From Pseudomonas sp. RIT-PI-AD (lineage in GTDB: Bacteria; Pseudomonadota; Gammaproteobacteria; Pseudomonadales; Pseudomonadaceae), in contig NZ_JANZKU010000005.1 of NCBI RefSeq assembly GCF_025642785.1, positions 210,091 to 274,090 on the forward strand: a stretch of DNA of 64,000 nt, read 5' to 3'. A program made the translations under genes and the position numbers. This document shows, one piece after another, positions 10,491 through 26,639 of this stretch (position 1 is the first letter of the stretch; the number at the start of each line of letters is the position of its first letter). The notes beneath the pieces were generated by a model that did not search any database, was not told where the DNA came from, and was given only the letters and a program-made list of their open reading frames with translations.

Positions 10491-11747
10491 ATGGGATACC
10501 AAAAGATCCAGGTGCCTGCGGGCGGTGACAAAATTACCGTCAATGCCGATATGTCCCTGAGCGTGCCGAACAACCCGATCATCCCCTACATCGAGGGTGA
10601 CGGTATCGGCATCGACATCAGCCCGGTGATGATCAAGGTCGTCGACGCCGCAGTCGCCAAGGCCTACGGCGGCGAGCGCAAGATCGCCTGGATGGAAGTC
10701 TACGCCGGCGAGAAAGCCACCCAGGTCTACGACCAGGATACCTGGCTGCCGAAAGAAACCCTGGAAGCCGTGCGCGACTACGTTGTTTCGATCAAGGGCC
10801 CGCTGACCACGCCGGTAGGCGGCGGTATCCGTTCCCTGAACGTTGCGCTGCGCCAAGAGCTCGACCTGTACGTTTGCCAGCGTCCGGTTCGCTGGTTCAC
10901 CGGCGTGCCCAGCCCGGTGAAAAAGCCCGGCGACGTGGACATGATCATCTTCCGCGAGAACTCGGAAGACATCTACGCCGGCGTCGAGTGGAAAGCCGGT
11001 TCGCCGGAAGCGGAAAAGGTCATCAAGTTCCTCACCGAGGAAATGGGCGTCAAGAAGATCCGCTTCACTGAAAACTGCGGCATCGGCATCAAGCCGGTTT
11101 CCCTGGAAGGCACCAAGCGCCTGGTGCGCAAGGCGCTCCAGTACGCAGTGGACAACGATCGCAGCTCCGTGACCATCGTCCATAAAGGCAACATCATGAA
11201 GTTCACCGAAGGTGCCTTCAAGGAATGGGGCTACGAAGTGGCGCGCGACGAGTTCGGTGCCGAGCTGCTGGATGGAGGCCCCTGGATGCAGTTCAAGAAT
11301 CCGAAAACCGGCAAGAATGTCGTGGTCAAGGACGTGATCGCCGACGCCATGCTGCAACAGATTCTGCTGCGTCCCGCGGAATACGACGTGATCGCCACCC
11401 TCAACCTCAACGGCGATTACCTGTCCGATGCGCTGGCGGCCGAAGTTGGCGGCATCGGTATCGCACCCGGCGCGAACCTGTCCGACACCGTCGCCATGTT
11501 CGAGGCGACCCACGGTACGGCGCCCAAGTACGCTGGCCAGGACAAGGTCAACCCCGGCTCGCTGATCCTCTCCGCCGAGATGATGCTTCGCCACATGGGC
11601 TGGACCGAGGCTGCCGATCTCATCATCAAGGGCACCGAAGGTGCCATCGCCGCGAAGAAGGTCACTTATGACTTCGAGCGCTTGATGGAAGGCGCACAGC
11701 TCCAGTCGTGCTCGCAGTTCGGCGACGCCACCATCGCCCACATGTAA
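10491..11747 (+). CDS. icd: NADP-dependent isocitrate dehydrogenase (dimeric)
   Basis: Oxidatively decarboxylates isocitrate to 2-oxoglutarate in the TCA cycle. The 418-residue protein is the E. coli-type homodimeric Icd: it has '[17 protein letters not shown]', the phosphorylation-loop sequence '[13 protein letters not shown]' (AceK target serine in R-E-N-S-E) and the metal-binding '[11 protein letters not shown]'. Preceded by GGAG at good spacing. It competes with AceA for isocitrate and both have TGTAG/CTACA palindromes upstream. In P. aeruginosa I recall a divergent monomeric idh beside icd; here only 318 bp separate icd from the Nudix gene, so idh is not present at this locus. Confidence 0.97.
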   Translation: MGYQKIQVPAGGDKITVNADMSLSVPNNPIIPYIEGDGIGIDISPVMIKVVDAAVAKAYGGERKIAWMEVYAGEKATQVYDQDTWLPKETLEAVRDYVVSIKGPLTTPVGGGIRSLNVALRQELDLYVCQRPVRWFTGVPSPVKKPGDVDMIIFRENSEDIYAGVEWKAGSPEAEKVIKFLTEEMGVKKIRFTENCGIGIKPVSLEGTKRLVRKALQYAVDNDRSSVTIVHKGNIMKFTEGAFKEWGYEVARDEFGAELLDGGPWMQFKNPKTGKNVVVKDVIADAMLQQILLRPAEYDVIATLNLNGDYLSDALAAEVGGIGIAPGANLSDTVAMFEATHGTAPKYAGQDKVNPGSLILSAEMMLRHMGWTEAADLIIKGTEGAIAAKKVTYDFERLMEGAQLQSCSQFGDATIAHM

Positions 11748-11760
11748 GCGATGCTGGACG

Positions 11761-11790
11761 AAAAAAGCCGGTCATATGACCGGCTTTTTT
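11761..11790. terminator. bidirectional terminator between icd and cspD
   Basis: A perfect 30-bp palindrome with A6 on one side and T6 on the other, between the converging icd and cspD genes; it can work in both directions. Confidence 0.92.
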
Positions 11791-11812
11791 TATGTCCTAA
11801 ATCGAGTAGGAC

Positions 11813-12076
11813 TCAAACCTCAGCCGGACTCCTTTCGGGCTGGGTGATGGGCGTGGTGGTCGCTGGAGTGGCTGTCGCTGCCTGAATGTTCACGGCATGC
11901 AGTCCTTTGGGGCCCTGCAAAATATCGAAGCTCACGGGCTGACCTGCCTTGAGTGTTTTATATCCGTCCATTTGGATGGCCGAGTAGTGGGCGAATAGGT
12001 CCTCATCTCTGCCGTCGGCCACAATGAACCCGTAGCCTTTGGCGTTGTTGAACCACTTGACCTTACCGCTAAGCAT
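11813..12076 (-). CDS. cspD: cold-shock domain protein CspD
   Basis: An 87-residue single-stranded nucleic-acid-binding protein with RNP1 'KGYGFIV' and RNP2 'DLFAHY' on the cold-shock beta-barrel (residues 1-67), then a threonine/proline-rich tail. CspD of E. coli inhibits replication in stationary phase, and the cspD-clpS-clpA order is conserved in gamma-proteobacteria. I use the ATG at 12076 (MLSGKVKWF), the family's normal N-terminus. It is divergent from clpS. Confidence 0.93.
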   Translation of the reverse strand: MLSGKVKWFNNAKGYGFIVADGRDEDLFAHYSAIQMDGYKTLKAGQPVSFDILQGPKGLHAVNIQAATATPATTTPITQPERSPAEV

Positions 12077-12300
12077 GCTGATATCCCTCTGCAAAGTACT
12101 CCATCACTGGAGTATCATCCACTTCGACTCCGCGCGAACAACCATGTCGGCGAGGACGCGGAACCCCTAATACCCGAATGGGTATTCCATTGTTTGTAAC
12201 ACCCTTTCGCCGTTAGTCAAGGCGAGGCTACGACCGGTTGAGAAGCTGGTCAAAATCCTTCAGCCTTTCGATCCTATCCAGTCGCGAACATTTTCCCAGC

Positions 12301-12663
12301 ATGCATGCAACCAGCGAGATTCGACTAACATTCAATCAGGATCATGCCTCGCCCCACGAGGACGACGCTTCCGGCGTGGCCGTGCAGGAAGCGAAGCCCG
12401 CGTTGCAAGCTCCACCGATGTACAAGGTGATTTTGTTCAACGATGACTACACCCCGATGGATTTCGTTGTCGAAGTATTGGAAGTCTTCTTCAACATGAA
12501 TCGGGAGCTGGCAACCAAGATCATGCTGGTCGTCCATACAGAGGGGCGGGCAGTGTGCGGCCTCTACACCCGCGATATTGCCGAAACGAAGGCCATGCAA
12601 GTCAATCAATACGCGAGAGAAAGCCAGCATCCGCTACTCTGTGAAATTGAGAAGGACGGTTAA
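12301..12663 (+). CDS. clpS: ClpS, N-degron adaptor for ClpAP
   Basis: Binds proteins with destabilising N-terminal residues (Leu, Phe, Tyr, Trp) and hands them to ClpA. The 120-residue protein has the disordered N-terminal tail and the core '[17 protein letters not shown]' with the residues of the N-degron pocket, then '[17 protein letters not shown]'. Start at 12301 (MHATSEIRL) follows the family. It lies 29 bp before clpA, and bpt and aat, which create N-degrons, are within 5 kb. Confidence 0.95.
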   Translation: MHATSEIRLTFNQDHASPHEDDASGVAVQEAKPALQAPPMYKVILFNDDYTPMDFVVEVLEVFFNMNRELATKIMLVVHTEGRAVCGLYTRDIAETKAMQVNQYARESQHPLLCEIEKDG

Positions 12664-12692
12664 ATCCGGCCGCTAGGGTATGAGGTGAAGCT

Positions 12693-14963
12693 ATGTTGAA
12701 CCGAGAGCTCGAAGTCACCCTCAATCTCGCCTTCAAGGAGGCTCGTTCAAAACGTCATGAATTCATGACGGTCGAGCATCTGCTGCTGGCCCTTTTGGAT
12801 AACGAAGCCGCCGCCACGGTGCTGCGGTCCTGCGGTGCCAACCTGGATAAGCTTCGCCATGACCTCCAAGAGTTCATCGACTCCACGACGCCCCTGATTC
12901 CCCAGCACGATGAGGAGCGCGAAACGCAGCCCACGCTTGGGTTCCAACGGGTTCTGCAACGCGCCGTTTTCCACGTGCAGAGCTCGGGGAAAAGGGAGGT
13001 CACCGGCGCCAACGTGCTGGTGGCCATCTTCAGCGAGCAGGAAAGCCAGGCCGTTTTCCTGCTCAAGCAGCAGAGCGTGGCGCGAATCGATGTCGTCAAT
13101 TACATCGCGCATGGCATTTCCAAGGTGCCGGGTAACGCCGAACAGCACGATAGCGAGCAGGATATGCAGGATGAGGAGGGTGGAGAGTCTTCTTCTTCGG
13201 GGCATCCGCTGGATGCCTACACCAGCAATCTGAACGAGCTGGCGCGCCAGGGGCGCATAGATCCTCTGGTAGGCCGCGAGAGCGAAGTGGAAAGGGTCGC
13301 GCAGATTCTTGCGCGTCGACGCAAGAACAACCCTCTCTTGGTGGGTGAGGCGGGTGTCGGTAAGACCGCCATCGCCGAGGGTTTGGCCAAACGCATCGTC
13401 GATAATCAGGTCCCCGACCTGTTGGCCGAAAGCGTGGTTTATTCCCTGGATCTCGGCGCCTTGCTCGCCGGTACGAAGTACCGGGGCGATTTCGAGAAGC
13501 GCTTCAAGGCACTGCTGAACGAATTGCGCAAACGGCCCCACGCCATTCTATTCATCGACGAGATCCACACGATCATCGGGGCCGGCGCGGCTTCGGGTGG
13601 CGTGATGGATGCCTCCAACCTGCTCAAGCCCCTGTTGTCCTCCGGGGAGATCCGTTGCATCGGTTCCACGACCTTCCAGGAGTTCCGCGGCATCTTCGAG
13701 AAGGATCGCGCTTTGGCCAGGCGTTTCCAGAAAGTGGACGTCACCGAGCCCTCCGTTGAGGACACCGTGGGCATTCTCAAGGGCCTCAAGGCACGTTTCG
13801 AGCAGCATCATCACATCGAATACAGCGATGAGGCGCTGCGCGCCGCCGCCGAACTGGCTGCGCGCTACATCAATGACAGGCACATGCCCGACAAGGCCAT
13901 CGACGTGATCGACGAGGCCGGTGCCTATCAGCGGCTACAGCCCGAGGAAAAGCGCGCCAAGCGGATCGAGGTGGCTCAGGTCGAGGATATCGTCGCGAAG
14001 ATCGCGCGTATTCCTCCCAAGCACGTCAGCAGCTCCGACAAGGAGCTTCTGCGCAACTTGGAGCGCGATCTCAAGCTCACCGTGTTCGGCCAGGATGCCG
14101 CCATCGATTCGTTGTCGACTGCGATCAAACTTTCGCGGGCGGGCTTGAAGTCGCCGGACAAGCCGGTGGGATCGTTCCTCTTCGCGGGCCCCACGGGTGT
14201 CGGCAAGACAGAAGCAGCGCGGCAGTTGGCCAAGGCTTTGGGCATCGAGCTCGTGCGTTTCGACATGTCCGAGTACATGGAGCGGCACACCGTCTCGCGT
14301 CTGATCGGTGCGCCACCCGGCTACGTCGGTTTCGATCAAGGCGGATTGCTGACCGAGGCCATCACCAAGACGCCTCACTGCGTGTTGTTGCTGGATGAGA
14401 TCGAGAAGGCGCACCCCGAGGTCTTCAATCTACTCCTGCAGGTGATGGACCACGGCACCTTGACCGACAACAACGGGCGCAAGGCTGATTTCCGTAACGT
14501 GATCCTGATCATGACCACCAATGCGGGCGCCGAGACTGCGGCGCGGGCCTCCATTGGCTTCACCCATCAGGACCACACGTCGGATGCGATGGAGGTAATC
14601 AAGAAGAGCTTCACGCCGGAATTCCGCAATCGCCTGGATACCATCATTCAGTTCGGCCGCTTGAGCCACGAAGTCATCAAAAGCATCGTGGACAAGTTCC
14701 TCACCGAAATGCAGGCTCAGCTCGAAGACAAGCGTGTCCAGTTGGAAGTTACCGATGCGGCACGCGACTGGCTGGCGAAGAGCGGGTATGACGTGCAGAT
14801 GGGGGCTCGTCCGATGGCGCGTCTCATCCAGGACAAGATCAAGCGGCCCCTGGCCGAAGAAATCCTGTTCGGGGAGCTGGCGGAGCATGGTGGGGTGGTG
14901 CATGTCGATGTAGTCGAGGGTGAATTGACTTTCGACTTCGAGACGGCCGCTGAGATGGCCTGA
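12693..14963 (+). CDS. clpA: ClpA, ATPase subunit of the ClpAP protease
   Basis: Hexameric unfoldase that feeds substrates to ClpP. The 756 residues comprise the N-domain that binds ClpS (1-~145), an acidic linker (~146-170), AAA1 with Walker A 'GEAGVGKT' (~217) and AAA2 with Walker A 'GPTGVGKT' (~499) plus Walker B '[12 protein letters not shown]'. GAGGTG precedes the ATG. Co-transcribed with clpS; a strong terminator follows. Confidence 0.97.
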   Translation: MLNRELEVTLNLAFKEARSKRHEFMTVEHLLLALLDNEAAATVLRSCGANLDKLRHDLQEFIDSTTPLIPQHDEERETQPTLGFQRVLQRAVFHVQSSGKREVTGANVLVAIFSEQESQAVFLLKQQSVARIDVVNYIAHGISKVPGNAEQHDSEQDMQDEEGGESSSSGHPLDAYTSNLNELARQGRIDPLVGRESEVERVAQILARRRKNNPLLVGEAGVGKTAIAEGLAKRIVDNQVPDLLAESVVYSLDLGALLAGTKYRGDFEKRFKALLNELRKRPHAILFIDEIHTIIGAGAASGGVMDASNLLKPLLSSGEIRCIGSTTFQEFRGIFEKDRALARRFQKVDVTEPSVEDTVGILKGLKARFEQHHHIEYSDEALRAAAELAARYINDRHMPDKAIDVIDEAGAYQRLQPEEKRAKRIEVAQVEDIVAKIARIPPKHVSSSDKELLRNLERDLKLTVFGQDAAIDSLSTAIKLSRAGLKSPDKPVGSFLFAGPTGVGKTEAARQLAKALGIELVRFDMSEYMERHTVSRLIGAPPGYVGFDQGGLLTEAITKTPHCVLLLDEIEKAHPEVFNLLLQVMDHGTLTDNNGRKADFRNVILIMTTNAGAETAARASIGFTHQDHTSDAMEVIKKSFTPEFRNRLDTIIQFGRLSHEVIKSIVDKFLTEMQAQLEDKRVQLEVTDAARDWLAKSGYDVQMGARPMARLIQDKIKRPLAEEILFGELAEHGGVVHVDVVEGELTFDFETAAEMA

Positions 14964-14981
14964 CCTCTTGCGGAGCTTGTA

Positions 14982-15008
14982 AAAACGCCCGGTCATGCCG
15001 GGCGTTTT
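14982..15008 (+). terminator. clpA terminator
   Basis: An 11-bp stem (14982-14992 with 14998-15008) with a 5-nt loop, starting AAAA and ending TTTT, 18 bp after the clpA stop. Confidence 0.9.
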
Positions 15009-15077
15009 CATTACACAGGGCAGCGTGCTTGTATGCCTGCCGCTGCCATGCGTGGGGGTGTGTGGGGCGGGGGAGAC

Positions 15078-15296
15078 TCAGCGAGCGCGGTAGGTGATGC
15101 GGCCCTTGCTCAGGTCGTAGGGCGTCAACTCTACGCGTACTTTATCGCCAGTCAGAATGCGGATGTAATTCTTGCGCATTTTCCCAGAGATATGCGCGGT
15201 AACGACGTGCCCGTTTTCCAACTCCACACGAAACATGGTGTTGGGCAGGGTGTCGACGACAGTACCTTCCATTTCGAAGCTGTCTTCTTTCGACAT
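15078..15296 (-). CDS. infA: translation initiation factor IF-1
   Basis: A 72-residue S1/OB-fold protein that blocks the ribosomal A site during initiation. The sequence '[21 protein letters not shown]' and '[16 protein letters not shown]' is canonical IF-1. It lies between clpA and bpt on the opposite strand to clpA, the usual Pseudomonas arrangement. Confidence 0.98.
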
Positions 15297-15395
15297 GCAG
15301 TAGAACCCTCGGTATCAATGGCTGGCCGAGTGCAAGTCGCAGTCGGCAAAAACGGCATGCATTGTGCCTGAAATATGCCTAATTCGCCAAGGGTT

Positions 15396-16103
15396 TCAAC
15401 TGAGGCTGGCCCAGCGCTGATTTATGAAAAGCTCGATTGGCCGGTATTGAGTCTTGTAATTCATCTTGCGGCAGTTCCTGATCCAATAGCCGAGATAAAC
15501 CGCATGCAGGCCAAGTCGCAGGCTCTCGCCTATCTGCCAGAGGATCGCATAGCGCCCCAGACTCCGCCGTTCCTCGTCGGGATCATAGAAGGTGTAGACC
15601 GCGGACAACCCGTTGGGCAGCACATCTGTGACGGCCACCGCCAGCAGGCGACCCGCCTGGCGGAATTCGTAGAAGCGTGAAAAGGGCAGGTCACGGACCA
15701 GGAAGGTGGAGAATTGGTCCCGACTGGGCGGGTACATGTCGCCGTCGGCATGCCGCAGTTCGATGTAGCGGGCGTAGAGCTCGTAGTACTCTTCGGTGAA
15801 TGCGGGATGGCAGGCGTTCACCTGTAGATCGGCATTCCGATTGAGGATCTTGCGTTGCTGGCGATTCGGTGAAAACCCTTCTGCGGGAATGCGCGCGGGA
15901 ATGCAGGCATTGCAGCGCTGGCAATGCGGCCGGTAGAGGTGATCGCCGCTGCGACGGAAGCCCATCTCCGAGAGTTCGGCATAGACCTGCGCATCCATGG
16001 GCTGACTCGGGTCCAGGAACAGCGTAGTCGCCTGTTCTTCGGACAAGTAGCTGCAGGGATGGGGCTGAGTGGCATAAAACTTCAGGCGAGCCAGCTCGGT
16101 CAT
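15396..16103 (-). CDS. bpt: leucyl/aminoacyl-tRNA-protein transferase Bpt
   Basis: Adds leucine to N-terminal Asp or Glu of proteins, creating ClpS-recognised N-degrons; related to eukaryotic Ate1 and often annotated as arginyltransferase. The 235-residue length and the cysteine cluster '[13 protein letters not shown]' (~55-67) fit the family, as does the C-terminal '[20 protein letters not shown]'. Start at 16103 ([10 protein letters not shown]); the longer frame to 16169 adds an untypical extension. It follows aat and precedes infA on the same strand. Confidence 0.93.
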   Translation of the reverse strand: MTELARLKFYATQPHPCSYLSEEQATTLFLDPSQPMDAQVYAELSEMGFRRSGDHLYRPHCQRCNACIPARIPAEGFSPNRQQRKILNRNADLQVNACHPAFTEEYYELYARYIELRHADGDMYPPSRDQFSTFLVRDLPFSRFYEFRQAGRLLAVAVTDVLPNGLSAVYTFYDPDEERRSLGRYAILWQIGESLRLGLHAVYLGYWIRNCRKMNYKTQYRPIELFINQRWASLS

Positions 16104-16156
16104 GGTCGCACCTCTGGAAACCCTCGAGTAAGTGTATGCCAGGCTAGGGTAGTCGC

Positions 16157-16837
16157 CTAGGCGACCCAATCGGCACTGGACGGCAGGTCGAGATGGCGGT
16201 GCAGGTAGGTGCCGAACTCGCCGCGGGAAATCGAACGTGCGCCGAGGCTGATCAGGTGCCCGGTGGGCATCTGGCAGTCGATCAGAACGAAACCCCAGGC
16301 CTGCAAGTGTTCGACGAGGGTGACGAATCCTACTTTAGAGGCATTGTCGGCGCGGCTGAACATGGATTCCCCGAAATACAGCTGGCCTATGGCGAGCCCG
16401 TACAGCCCGCCGACCAATTCCTGCTCGCGCCACACTTCCACGGAGTGAGCCAGGTCGCGGCGATGCAGTTCGATATAGGCGCTTTGCATCTCCGGCGTGA
16501 TCCAGGTCCCGTCGGCATAGGTTCTGGGGGCGGCGCACGCGGCGATGACCCTGGGGAAGGCCTGGTCGAAGGTGACGCGATAGCGGGCTTGACGCAGGCA
16601 CTTACCCAGGCTGCGGGAGATATGCAGCTCTTGGGGGAAGAGCACCGTTCTCGGGTCCGGTGACCACCAGAGGATAGGCTGGCCCGCCTCGAACCAGGGA
16701 AAGCAGCCGTGGCGATAGGCTCGATAAAGCCGCTCGGCGGACAAGTCCCCGCCAGCGGCGAGCAAGCCATTGGGCTGGCGCATGGCTTGTTCCAGTGGAG
16801 GGAACTCGTAGGCGTCGCGTTTCAGCCAGGTCAGCAT
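16157..16837 (-). CDS. aat: leucyl/phenylalanyl-tRNA-protein transferase
   Basis: Transfers Leu or Phe from tRNA to proteins with N-terminal Lys or Arg, making them ClpS/ClpAP substrates. The 226-residue protein shows the family signatures '[18 protein letters not shown]' and '[19 protein letters not shown]'. It lies 53 bp upstream of bpt and probably shares its transcript. Confidence 0.96.
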   Translation of the reverse strand: MLTWLKRDAYEFPPLEQAMRQPNGLLAAGGDLSAERLYRAYRHGCFPWFEAGQPILWWSPDPRTVLFPQELHISRSLGKCLRQARYRVTFDQAFPRVIAACAAPRTYADGTWITPEMQSAYIELHRRDLAHSVEVWREQELVGGLYGLAIGQLYFGESMFSRADNASKVGFVTLVEHLQAWGFVLIDCQMPTGHLISLGARSISRGEFGTYLHRHLDLPSSADWVA

Positions 16838-16887
16838 GACGTGCAGCCGGTAGGGGAGGGCAGCGCGTCGACGCGCTGCCCGGGCCC

Positions 16888-17898
<1,011 letters not shown>

Positions 17899-18654
17899 TT
17901 ACTTCTTGCTGGCGGCAATCAGGTCGCGAATGTGCTGGGCGCGCTCGGCGCTGGCCGGGTGGGAAGACAACATGCTGTGGTCGTCGCCTTCGGATTTGGA
18001 GAACTTGTCCATGGCGGTGGCGAGGCCGGTGGGATCGATCTTGCGCTTGGTCAGCAACTGAACGGAGAAGGCGTCGGCATCGCTTTCCTGGGATTGGGAG
18101 AACTGCGAGTTGATCAGCGCTTCGCCCAGCGCACCGTAGTCGGAACTGGACAGGGATGAGACGGCCGCGTTGCTGGAGGACGCTGCGGTCTGGCGCGCGG
18201 CTTGGGTGGCGTAGGCCATCTGCAGGCGCTTCTTGGTGTGGCCGAGTGCGACGTGGCCCATTTCGTGACCGAGGACGCCTTCCACTTCGTTGTCGTTGAG
18301 GGTGTCCATCAGGCCGCTGTAGACCCGCACGCAGCCGTTGGCCATGGCCCAGGCGTTCTCTTCCTTGGTGAGGTAGACCTTGTAGTTGACCGGGACTCCG
18401 TCGATGTCGTTGCCGAGGGCCTTGGCGATCTTGTTCAGGCGCTGGGTGTACTTGCTGCTGGCGGGGGCGACCTTGTTGCTTTTGTCCATTTCAGCGCAGG
18501 CGCCATCGGAGAGCTTCTTCACCTCGGCATCGCTCAGGGTGGCCGCTTTGAAGGCGGAGACGCCGCTATCCATCAGGCCGCTGGCCTCGAAGTTCTGGCA
18601 GCCGCCCATCAAGGCGACGGCGGCGACGAGACTGGCAAGTTTATGAATTTTCAT
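17899..18654 (-). CDS. M48-family metalloprotease, lipoprotein
   Basis: A 251-residue zinc peptidase of the M48 (Ste24/LoiP) family. The N-terminal signal ends in a lipobox (LMGGC, Cys-19), predicting a lipoprotein facing the periplasm. The zinc site is 'HEMGHVALGH' (H-E-x-x-H), with the third ligand likely the glutamate of 'QESDADAFS'. Related LoiP/YcaL proteases act on outer-membrane proteins. It is divergent from ftsK. Confidence 0.88.
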   Translation of the reverse strand: MKIHKLASLVAAVALMGGCQNFEASGLMDSGVSAFKAATLSDAEVKKLSDGACAEMDKSNKVAPASSKYTQRLNKIAKALGNDIDGVPVNYKVYLTKEENAWAMANGCVRVYSGLMDTLNDNEVEGVLGHEMGHVALGHTKKRLQMAYATQAARQTAASSSNAAVSSLSSSDYGALGEALINSQFSQSQESDADAFSVQLLTKRKIDPTGLATAMDKFSKSEGDDHSMLSSHPASAERAQHIRDLIAASKK

Positions 18655-18881
18655 GGCGGACAGGATCCTTTGCTGTTGAGATGAAGGAGCGCCGGTGGAC
18701 GTTAATCCGGCGGCCAGCGAGTATATAAGAGGGTTACGCTGTCACATTGCGGAGTGTTTCTCTCTTTGAGACATCATTTTCATGGCCCCTGAACTCTGCG
18801 TCCGAGCTGAGCGGCGCTCGTCCCGACAATGATCCTCAGGCTGGCGTCACGTTGGCAAAGCCTTACAATGGCGGGCTTTCG

Positions 18882-21338
<2,457 letters not shown>

Positions 21339-21360
21339 ACCCCTGATGCACGAGGATTCC

Positions 21361-21987
21361 ATGCGACTGATCCGCATGCTGTTGATCGCTTTTCTGAGTG
21401 TCACCGCCTTTCACGCCCAAGCCGACGATGCCGCGGCGATCAAGCGCCTGAGCGAGCTGCTGAGCAAGGCCCAGACCATCACCGGTCGCTTCTCCCAACT
21501 GACCTTGGACGGTTCTGGCACCCAGTTGCAGGAGACTGCCGGCGAGATGAGCCTGAAGCGGCCGGGCCTGTTCCGCTGGCACACCGATGCGCCCCAGGAG
21601 CAACTGCTGGTCTCCAATGGCCAGAAGGTCTGGCTCTACGATCCCGACCTCCAGCAGGTCACCATCCAGACCCTCGATCAGCGCCTGACCCATACCCCGG
21701 CGCTGCTGCTGTCGGGCGACGTGTCCAGCATCAGCGAGAACTTCGAGATCACCCACAAGGAAGCCGGCGATGTGGTCGACTTCATGCTCAAGCCGAAAGC
21801 CAAGGACACACTCTTCGATAGCCTGCGGCTGTCCTTCCGCGGCGGGGTGGTGAACGACATGCAGTTGATCGACGGTGTCGGCCAGCGCACCAACATCCTG
21901 TTCCTCGGGGTGAAGATGAACCAGCCGCTGGATGCCAAGCAATTCGACTTCCAGATTCCGGCCGGCGCCGACGTGATCCAGGAGTGA
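21361..21987 (+). CDS. lolA: outer-membrane lipoprotein carrier protein LolA
   Basis: Periplasmic shuttle that takes lipoproteins from LolCDE to LolB. The 208-residue precursor has a signal peptide ending at about Ala-21 and the family core '[14 protein letters not shown]' and '[29 protein letters not shown]'. Start at 21361 (MRLIRML). It lies 22 bp after ftsK and 1 bp before rarA. Confidence 0.95.
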   Translation: MRLIRMLLIAFLSVTAFHAQADDAAAIKRLSELLSKAQTITGRFSQLTLDGSGTQLQETAGEMSLKRPGLFRWHTDAPQEQLLVSNGQKVWLYDPDLQQVTIQTLDQRLTHTPALLLSGDVSSISENFEITHKEAGDVVDFMLKPKAKDTLFDSLRLSFRGGVVNDMQLIDGVGQRTNILFLGVKMNQPLDAKQFDFQIPAGADVIQE

Positions 21988-21988
21988 C

Positions 21989-23314
21989 ATGGACCTGTTC
22001 CGCAGCGAGCCCCTGGTCCAGCCTCTAGCGGCGCGGTTGCGCGCCGCCAACCTGGACGAGTACGTCGGCCAGGAGCACATCCTGGGGCCCGGCAAGCCGC
22101 TGCGCGAGGCCCTGGAGCAGGGCGCGCTGCACTCGATGATTTTCTGGGGGCCGCCGGGGGTGGGCAAGACCACCCTGGCGCGGCTTCTCGCGCAGGTCAC
22201 CGAGGCCCATTTCGAAACGCTCTCGGCGGTGCTTTCCGGGGTCAAGGAAATCCGCCAGGCCGTGGAAATGGCCAAGCAACAGGCGGCTCAATATGGCCGC
22301 CGGACCATCCTGTTCGTCGATGAAGTGCATCGCTTCAACAAGAGCCAGCAGGATGCCTTCCTGCCCTATGTGGAAGACGGCACGCTGATCTTCATCGGCG
22401 CCACCACGGAAAACCCATCCTTCGAACTGAATAATGCGCTGCTGTCGCGGGCCCGCGTCTATGTGCTCAAGAGCCTCGACGAGGCCGCCTTGCGCAAGCT
22501 GGTGCAGAGGGCCTTGCACGAAGACAAGGGCTTGGGAAAACGTCGGCTCAGCCTGCCCGAAGAGAGTTTCGCGATCCTCATGGCCGCGGCCGATGGAGAT
22601 GGGCGACGGTTGCTCAATTTTCTCGAGAATGCCGCGGACTTGGTGGAGGACGGGGGCGAAATCGACGTCGAGCTGCTGCAGGGCTTGCTCGGCGATGGCC
22701 GGCGCCGTTTCGACAAGGGCGGCGAAGCGTTCTACGACCAGATTTCCGCTTTGCACAAGTCGGTGCGCGGCTCCGACCCGGATGCGACCCTTTATTGGTT
22801 CGCGCGGATGCTCGACGGCGGATGCGATCCGCTGTACATCGCCCGCCGCGTGGTGCGCATGGCCAGCGAGGACATCGGTAACGCCGACCCCCGCGCCCTG
22901 AGCCTGTGCCTGGCGGCCTGGGACGTGCAGGAGCGGCTCGGCAGCCCCGAAGGTGAGCTGGCGGTGGCCCAGGCCCTGGTCTATCTGGCCTGCGCGCCAA
23001 AAAGCAATGCGGTCTACACCGCCTTCAAGGCGGCGATGCGCGACGCCGCCGAGCAGGGATCCCAGGAAGTGCCCCTGCACCTGCGCAACGCGCCCACCAA
23101 GCTCATGAAGCAACTGGGCTATGGCGACGAGTATCGCTATGCCCACGACGAGCCGGACGCCTACGCCGCCGGGGAAGACTATTTCCCCGAACAGATGGCG
23201 CCCCGGCGTTATTACCAGCCGGTGCCGCGCGGCCTGGAGCTGAAGATCCGCGACAAGCTCGAGCACCTCGATGCCCTCGACCGCGCCAGCCCCCGGCAAC
23301 GGAGGAAGCCATGA
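21989..23314 (+). CDS. rarA: replication-associated recombination protein A (MgsA/RarA)
   Basis: AAA+ ATPase acting at stalled forks, related to clamp loaders and RuvB. The 441 residues carry Walker A 'GPPGVGKTT' (~54), Walker B '[11 protein letters not shown]' (~107), the sensor '[12 protein letters not shown]' and a C-terminal tetramerisation domain ('[11 protein letters not shown]', '[14 protein letters not shown]'). The end overlaps crcB by 4 bp. Confidence 0.95.
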   Translation: MDLFRSEPLVQPLAARLRAANLDEYVGQEHILGPGKPLREALEQGALHSMIFWGPPGVGKTTLARLLAQVTEAHFETLSAVLSGVKEIRQAVEMAKQQAAQYGRRTILFVDEVHRFNKSQQDAFLPYVEDGTLIFIGATTENPSFELNNALLSRARVYVLKSLDEAALRKLVQRALHEDKGLGKRRLSLPEESFAILMAAADGDGRRLLNFLENAADLVEDGGEIDVELLQGLLGDGRRRFDKGGEAFYDQISALHKSVRGSDPDATLYWFARMLDGGCDPLYIARRVVRMASEDIGNADPRALSLCLAAWDVQERLGSPEGELAVAQALVYLACAPKSNAVYTAFKAAMRDAAEQGSQEVPLHLRNAPTKLMKQLGYGDEYRYAHDEPDAYAAGEDYFPEQMAPRRYYQPVPRGLELKIRDKLEHLDALDRASPRQRRKP

Positions 23315-23685
23315 TCCGGACCCTGGCCGCGGTAGCCCTGGGAGGCGCCTTCGGTTCGGTGCTGCGCTTCCTCACGTCCGCCTGGATGGTCAGGCAGTGG
23401 CCCCGGCACTACTTTCTCGGCACCTTCGCGGTGAACATCGTCGGCTGCTTGTTGATCGGTTACCTCACCGGATTGTTCCTGCTGCGCACCGACCTGCCGG
23501 TCGAGCTGCGCATCGGCCTCACGGTGGGAGTGATCGGTGGGCTGACGACCTTTTCCACCTTCAGCATGGACGTGGTGCGTCTGCTGGAAAGCGGGCAGAC
23601 CCCGCTGGCGATGGGTTATCTTGCCTGCAGCATTCTCGGCGGTTTATTCGCCACCTGGGCAGGTTTATCCTTCGCCCGACTTTGA
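23311..23685 (+). CDS. crcB: fluoride channel CrcB/Fluc
   Basis: A 124-residue dual-topology membrane protein with four helices, exporting fluoride as a dimer. Conserved '[10 protein letters not shown]' near the N-terminus and '[11 protein letters not shown]' (the F-box and Na+ site region) are visible. Starts on the ATGA overlapping the rarA stop. Confidence 0.94.
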   Translation: MIRTLAAVALGGAFGSVLRFLTSAWMVRQWPRHYFLGTFAVNIVGCLLIGYLTGLFLLRTDLPVELRIGLTVGVIGGLTTFSTFSMDVVRLLESGQTPLAMGYLACSILGGLFATWAGLSFARL

Positions 23686-23735
23686 TGCCTGGGCGCCATG
23701 GGCGCCGGCTTTCTTTCCGTTCAGCTTGAGAGTAG

Positions 23736-25019
<1,284 letters not shown>

Positions 25020-25040
25020 TCCAGGCTTTTCGAGTTCCGG

Positions 25041-25066
25041 GCCGGGCCTTCGCTCGCCCGGCTTTC
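25041..25066 (+). terminator. probable serS terminator
   Basis: A 7-bp GC stem (25041-25047 with 25056-25062) followed by TTTCTT, between serS and cysG. The T-run is short, so read-through into cysG is possible. Confidence 0.6.
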
Positions 25067-25088
25067 TTAACATCCGCCGGGTACTCGC

Positions 25089-26486
25089 ATGGATTTCCTC
25101 CCGCTGTTCCATAACCTGCAAGGGCGCTGCGTGCTCGTGGTGGGCGGCGGCGAAGTCGCCCTGCGCAAGGCCCGCCTGCTCGCCGATGCCGGCGCGCGCC
25201 TGCGGGTGGTCGCTCCCCGGGTGGAACCGGCGCTGAGCGAACTGCTCGCCGCGAGCGAGGGGACCTGTCACCTGCGCGGCTACCTCGAAGACGACCTGCT
25301 CGGCTGCTCGCTGGCGATCGCCGCGACCGACGATGAGCCGCTCAATGCGCGTATTTCCGCCGATGCCCAGGCTCGCGGCATCCCGGTCAACGTGGTGGAT
25401 GCTCCGTCACTTTGTAGCGTGATCTTTCCGGCCATCGTCGATCGCTCGCCATTGATCGTCGCGGTATCCAGTGGCGGTGACGCCCCGGTGCTGGCGCGGC
25501 TGATCCGCGCGCGCATCGAAACCTGGGTGCCGGCCGTTTACGGGCAACTCGCGGGCCTGGCCAAGCGCTTCCGCAGCCTGGTCAAGCACCGGATTCCCGA
25601 CGTGCAACAGCGCCGGGTGTTCTGGGAAGAGGTGTTCCAAGGCGACGTGGCCGAGCGCGTGCTGGCCGGGCAGGCCGGTGAAGCCGAGCGCCTGCTGGAA
25701 CAGCGCCTGGCCGGCCATGCGCCGCGGGCACTGGGCGAGGTCTACTTGGTGGGCGCCGGGCCGGGCGACCCCGACCTGCTGACGTTCCGTGCCTTGCGCT
25801 TGATGCAGCAAGCCGACGTGGTGCTGTACGACCGCCTGGTGGCGACGCCGATCATCGAGTTGTGCCGCCGCGATGCCGAGCGCATCTACGTGGGCAAACG
25901 GCGCGCCGATCACGCGCTGCCGCAGGACCAGATCAACCGCCAGTTGGTCGAGCTGGCCCGTCAGGGCAAGCGGGTACTGCGCTTGAAGGGCGGCGACCCG
26001 TTCATCTTCGGCCGTGGTGGCGAGGAGATCGAGGAATTGGCGGCCCAGGGCATACCTTTCCAGGTGGTGCCCGGAATCACCGCGGCATCCGGTTGCGCCG
26101 CCTACGCGGGCATTCCGTTGACCCACCGCGACCATGCGCAATCGGTGCGCTTCGTCACCGGTCACCTCAAGGACGGCAGTTGCGATCTGCCCTGGCAGGA
26201 CCTGACCGCGCCGGGCCAGACCCTGGTGTTCTACATGGGGCTCATCGGGTTACCGTTTATCTGCGAGCGCCTGATCGCCCACGGGTGTTCCGCGCAGACA
26301 CCGGCGGCGCTGGTGCAACAGGGCACCACTGCGCGGCAACGGGTATTCACCGGCACCCTGAGCGATCTGCCGGACGTGGTGGCACGGCACGAGGTACATG
26401 CGCCGACGTTGGTGATCGTCGGCGAAGTGGTACGCCTGCGGGAAAAACTGGCCTGGTTCGAGGGCGCCCAGGGTCAGCTCGATTGA
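25089..26486 (+). CDS. cysG: siroheme synthase (trifunctional CysG)
   Basis: Makes siroheme from uroporphyrinogen III, for sulfite and nitrite reductases. The N-terminal half (1-~150) is the NAD-dependent precorrin-2 dehydrogenase/ferrochelatase ('[15 protein letters not shown]'). The C-terminal half (~216-460) is the SAM-dependent uroporphyrinogen-III methyltransferase ('[11 protein letters not shown]' at ~222, '[15 protein letters not shown]'). The 465-residue length equals fused CysG proteins. Confidence 0.96.
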   Translation: MDFLPLFHNLQGRCVLVVGGGEVALRKARLLADAGARLRVVAPRVEPALSELLAASEGTCHLRGYLEDDLLGCSLAIAATDDEPLNARISADAQARGIPVNVVDAPSLCSVIFPAIVDRSPLIVAVSSGGDAPVLARLIRARIETWVPAVYGQLAGLAKRFRSLVKHRIPDVQQRRVFWEEVFQGDVAERVLAGQAGEAERLLEQRLAGHAPRALGEVYLVGAGPGDPDLLTFRALRLMQQADVVLYDRLVATPIIELCRRDAERIYVGKRRADHALPQDQINRQLVELARQGKRVLRLKGGDPFIFGRGGEEIEELAAQGIPFQVVPGITAASGCAAYAGIPLTHRDHAQSVRFVTGHLKDGSCDLPWQDLTAPGQTLVFYMGLIGLPFICERLIAHGCSAQTPAALVQQGTTARQRVFTGTLSDLPDVVARHEVHAPTLVIVGEVVRLREKLAWFEGAQGQLD

Positions 26487-26639
26487 GGGGAACACAAGCG
26501 TGACGCGCGCCTGCGGAGAAGCGAACCGGGGGCGGCGTGCGAGGCGCTACCCATAGGTCAACGCCGCGCGCGGGCGCCAACTGACCCGCGGACGCCAGGT
26601 TCCTCGTTCGTCAAACGGCCGGGTCGCGCCGACGGGCGA

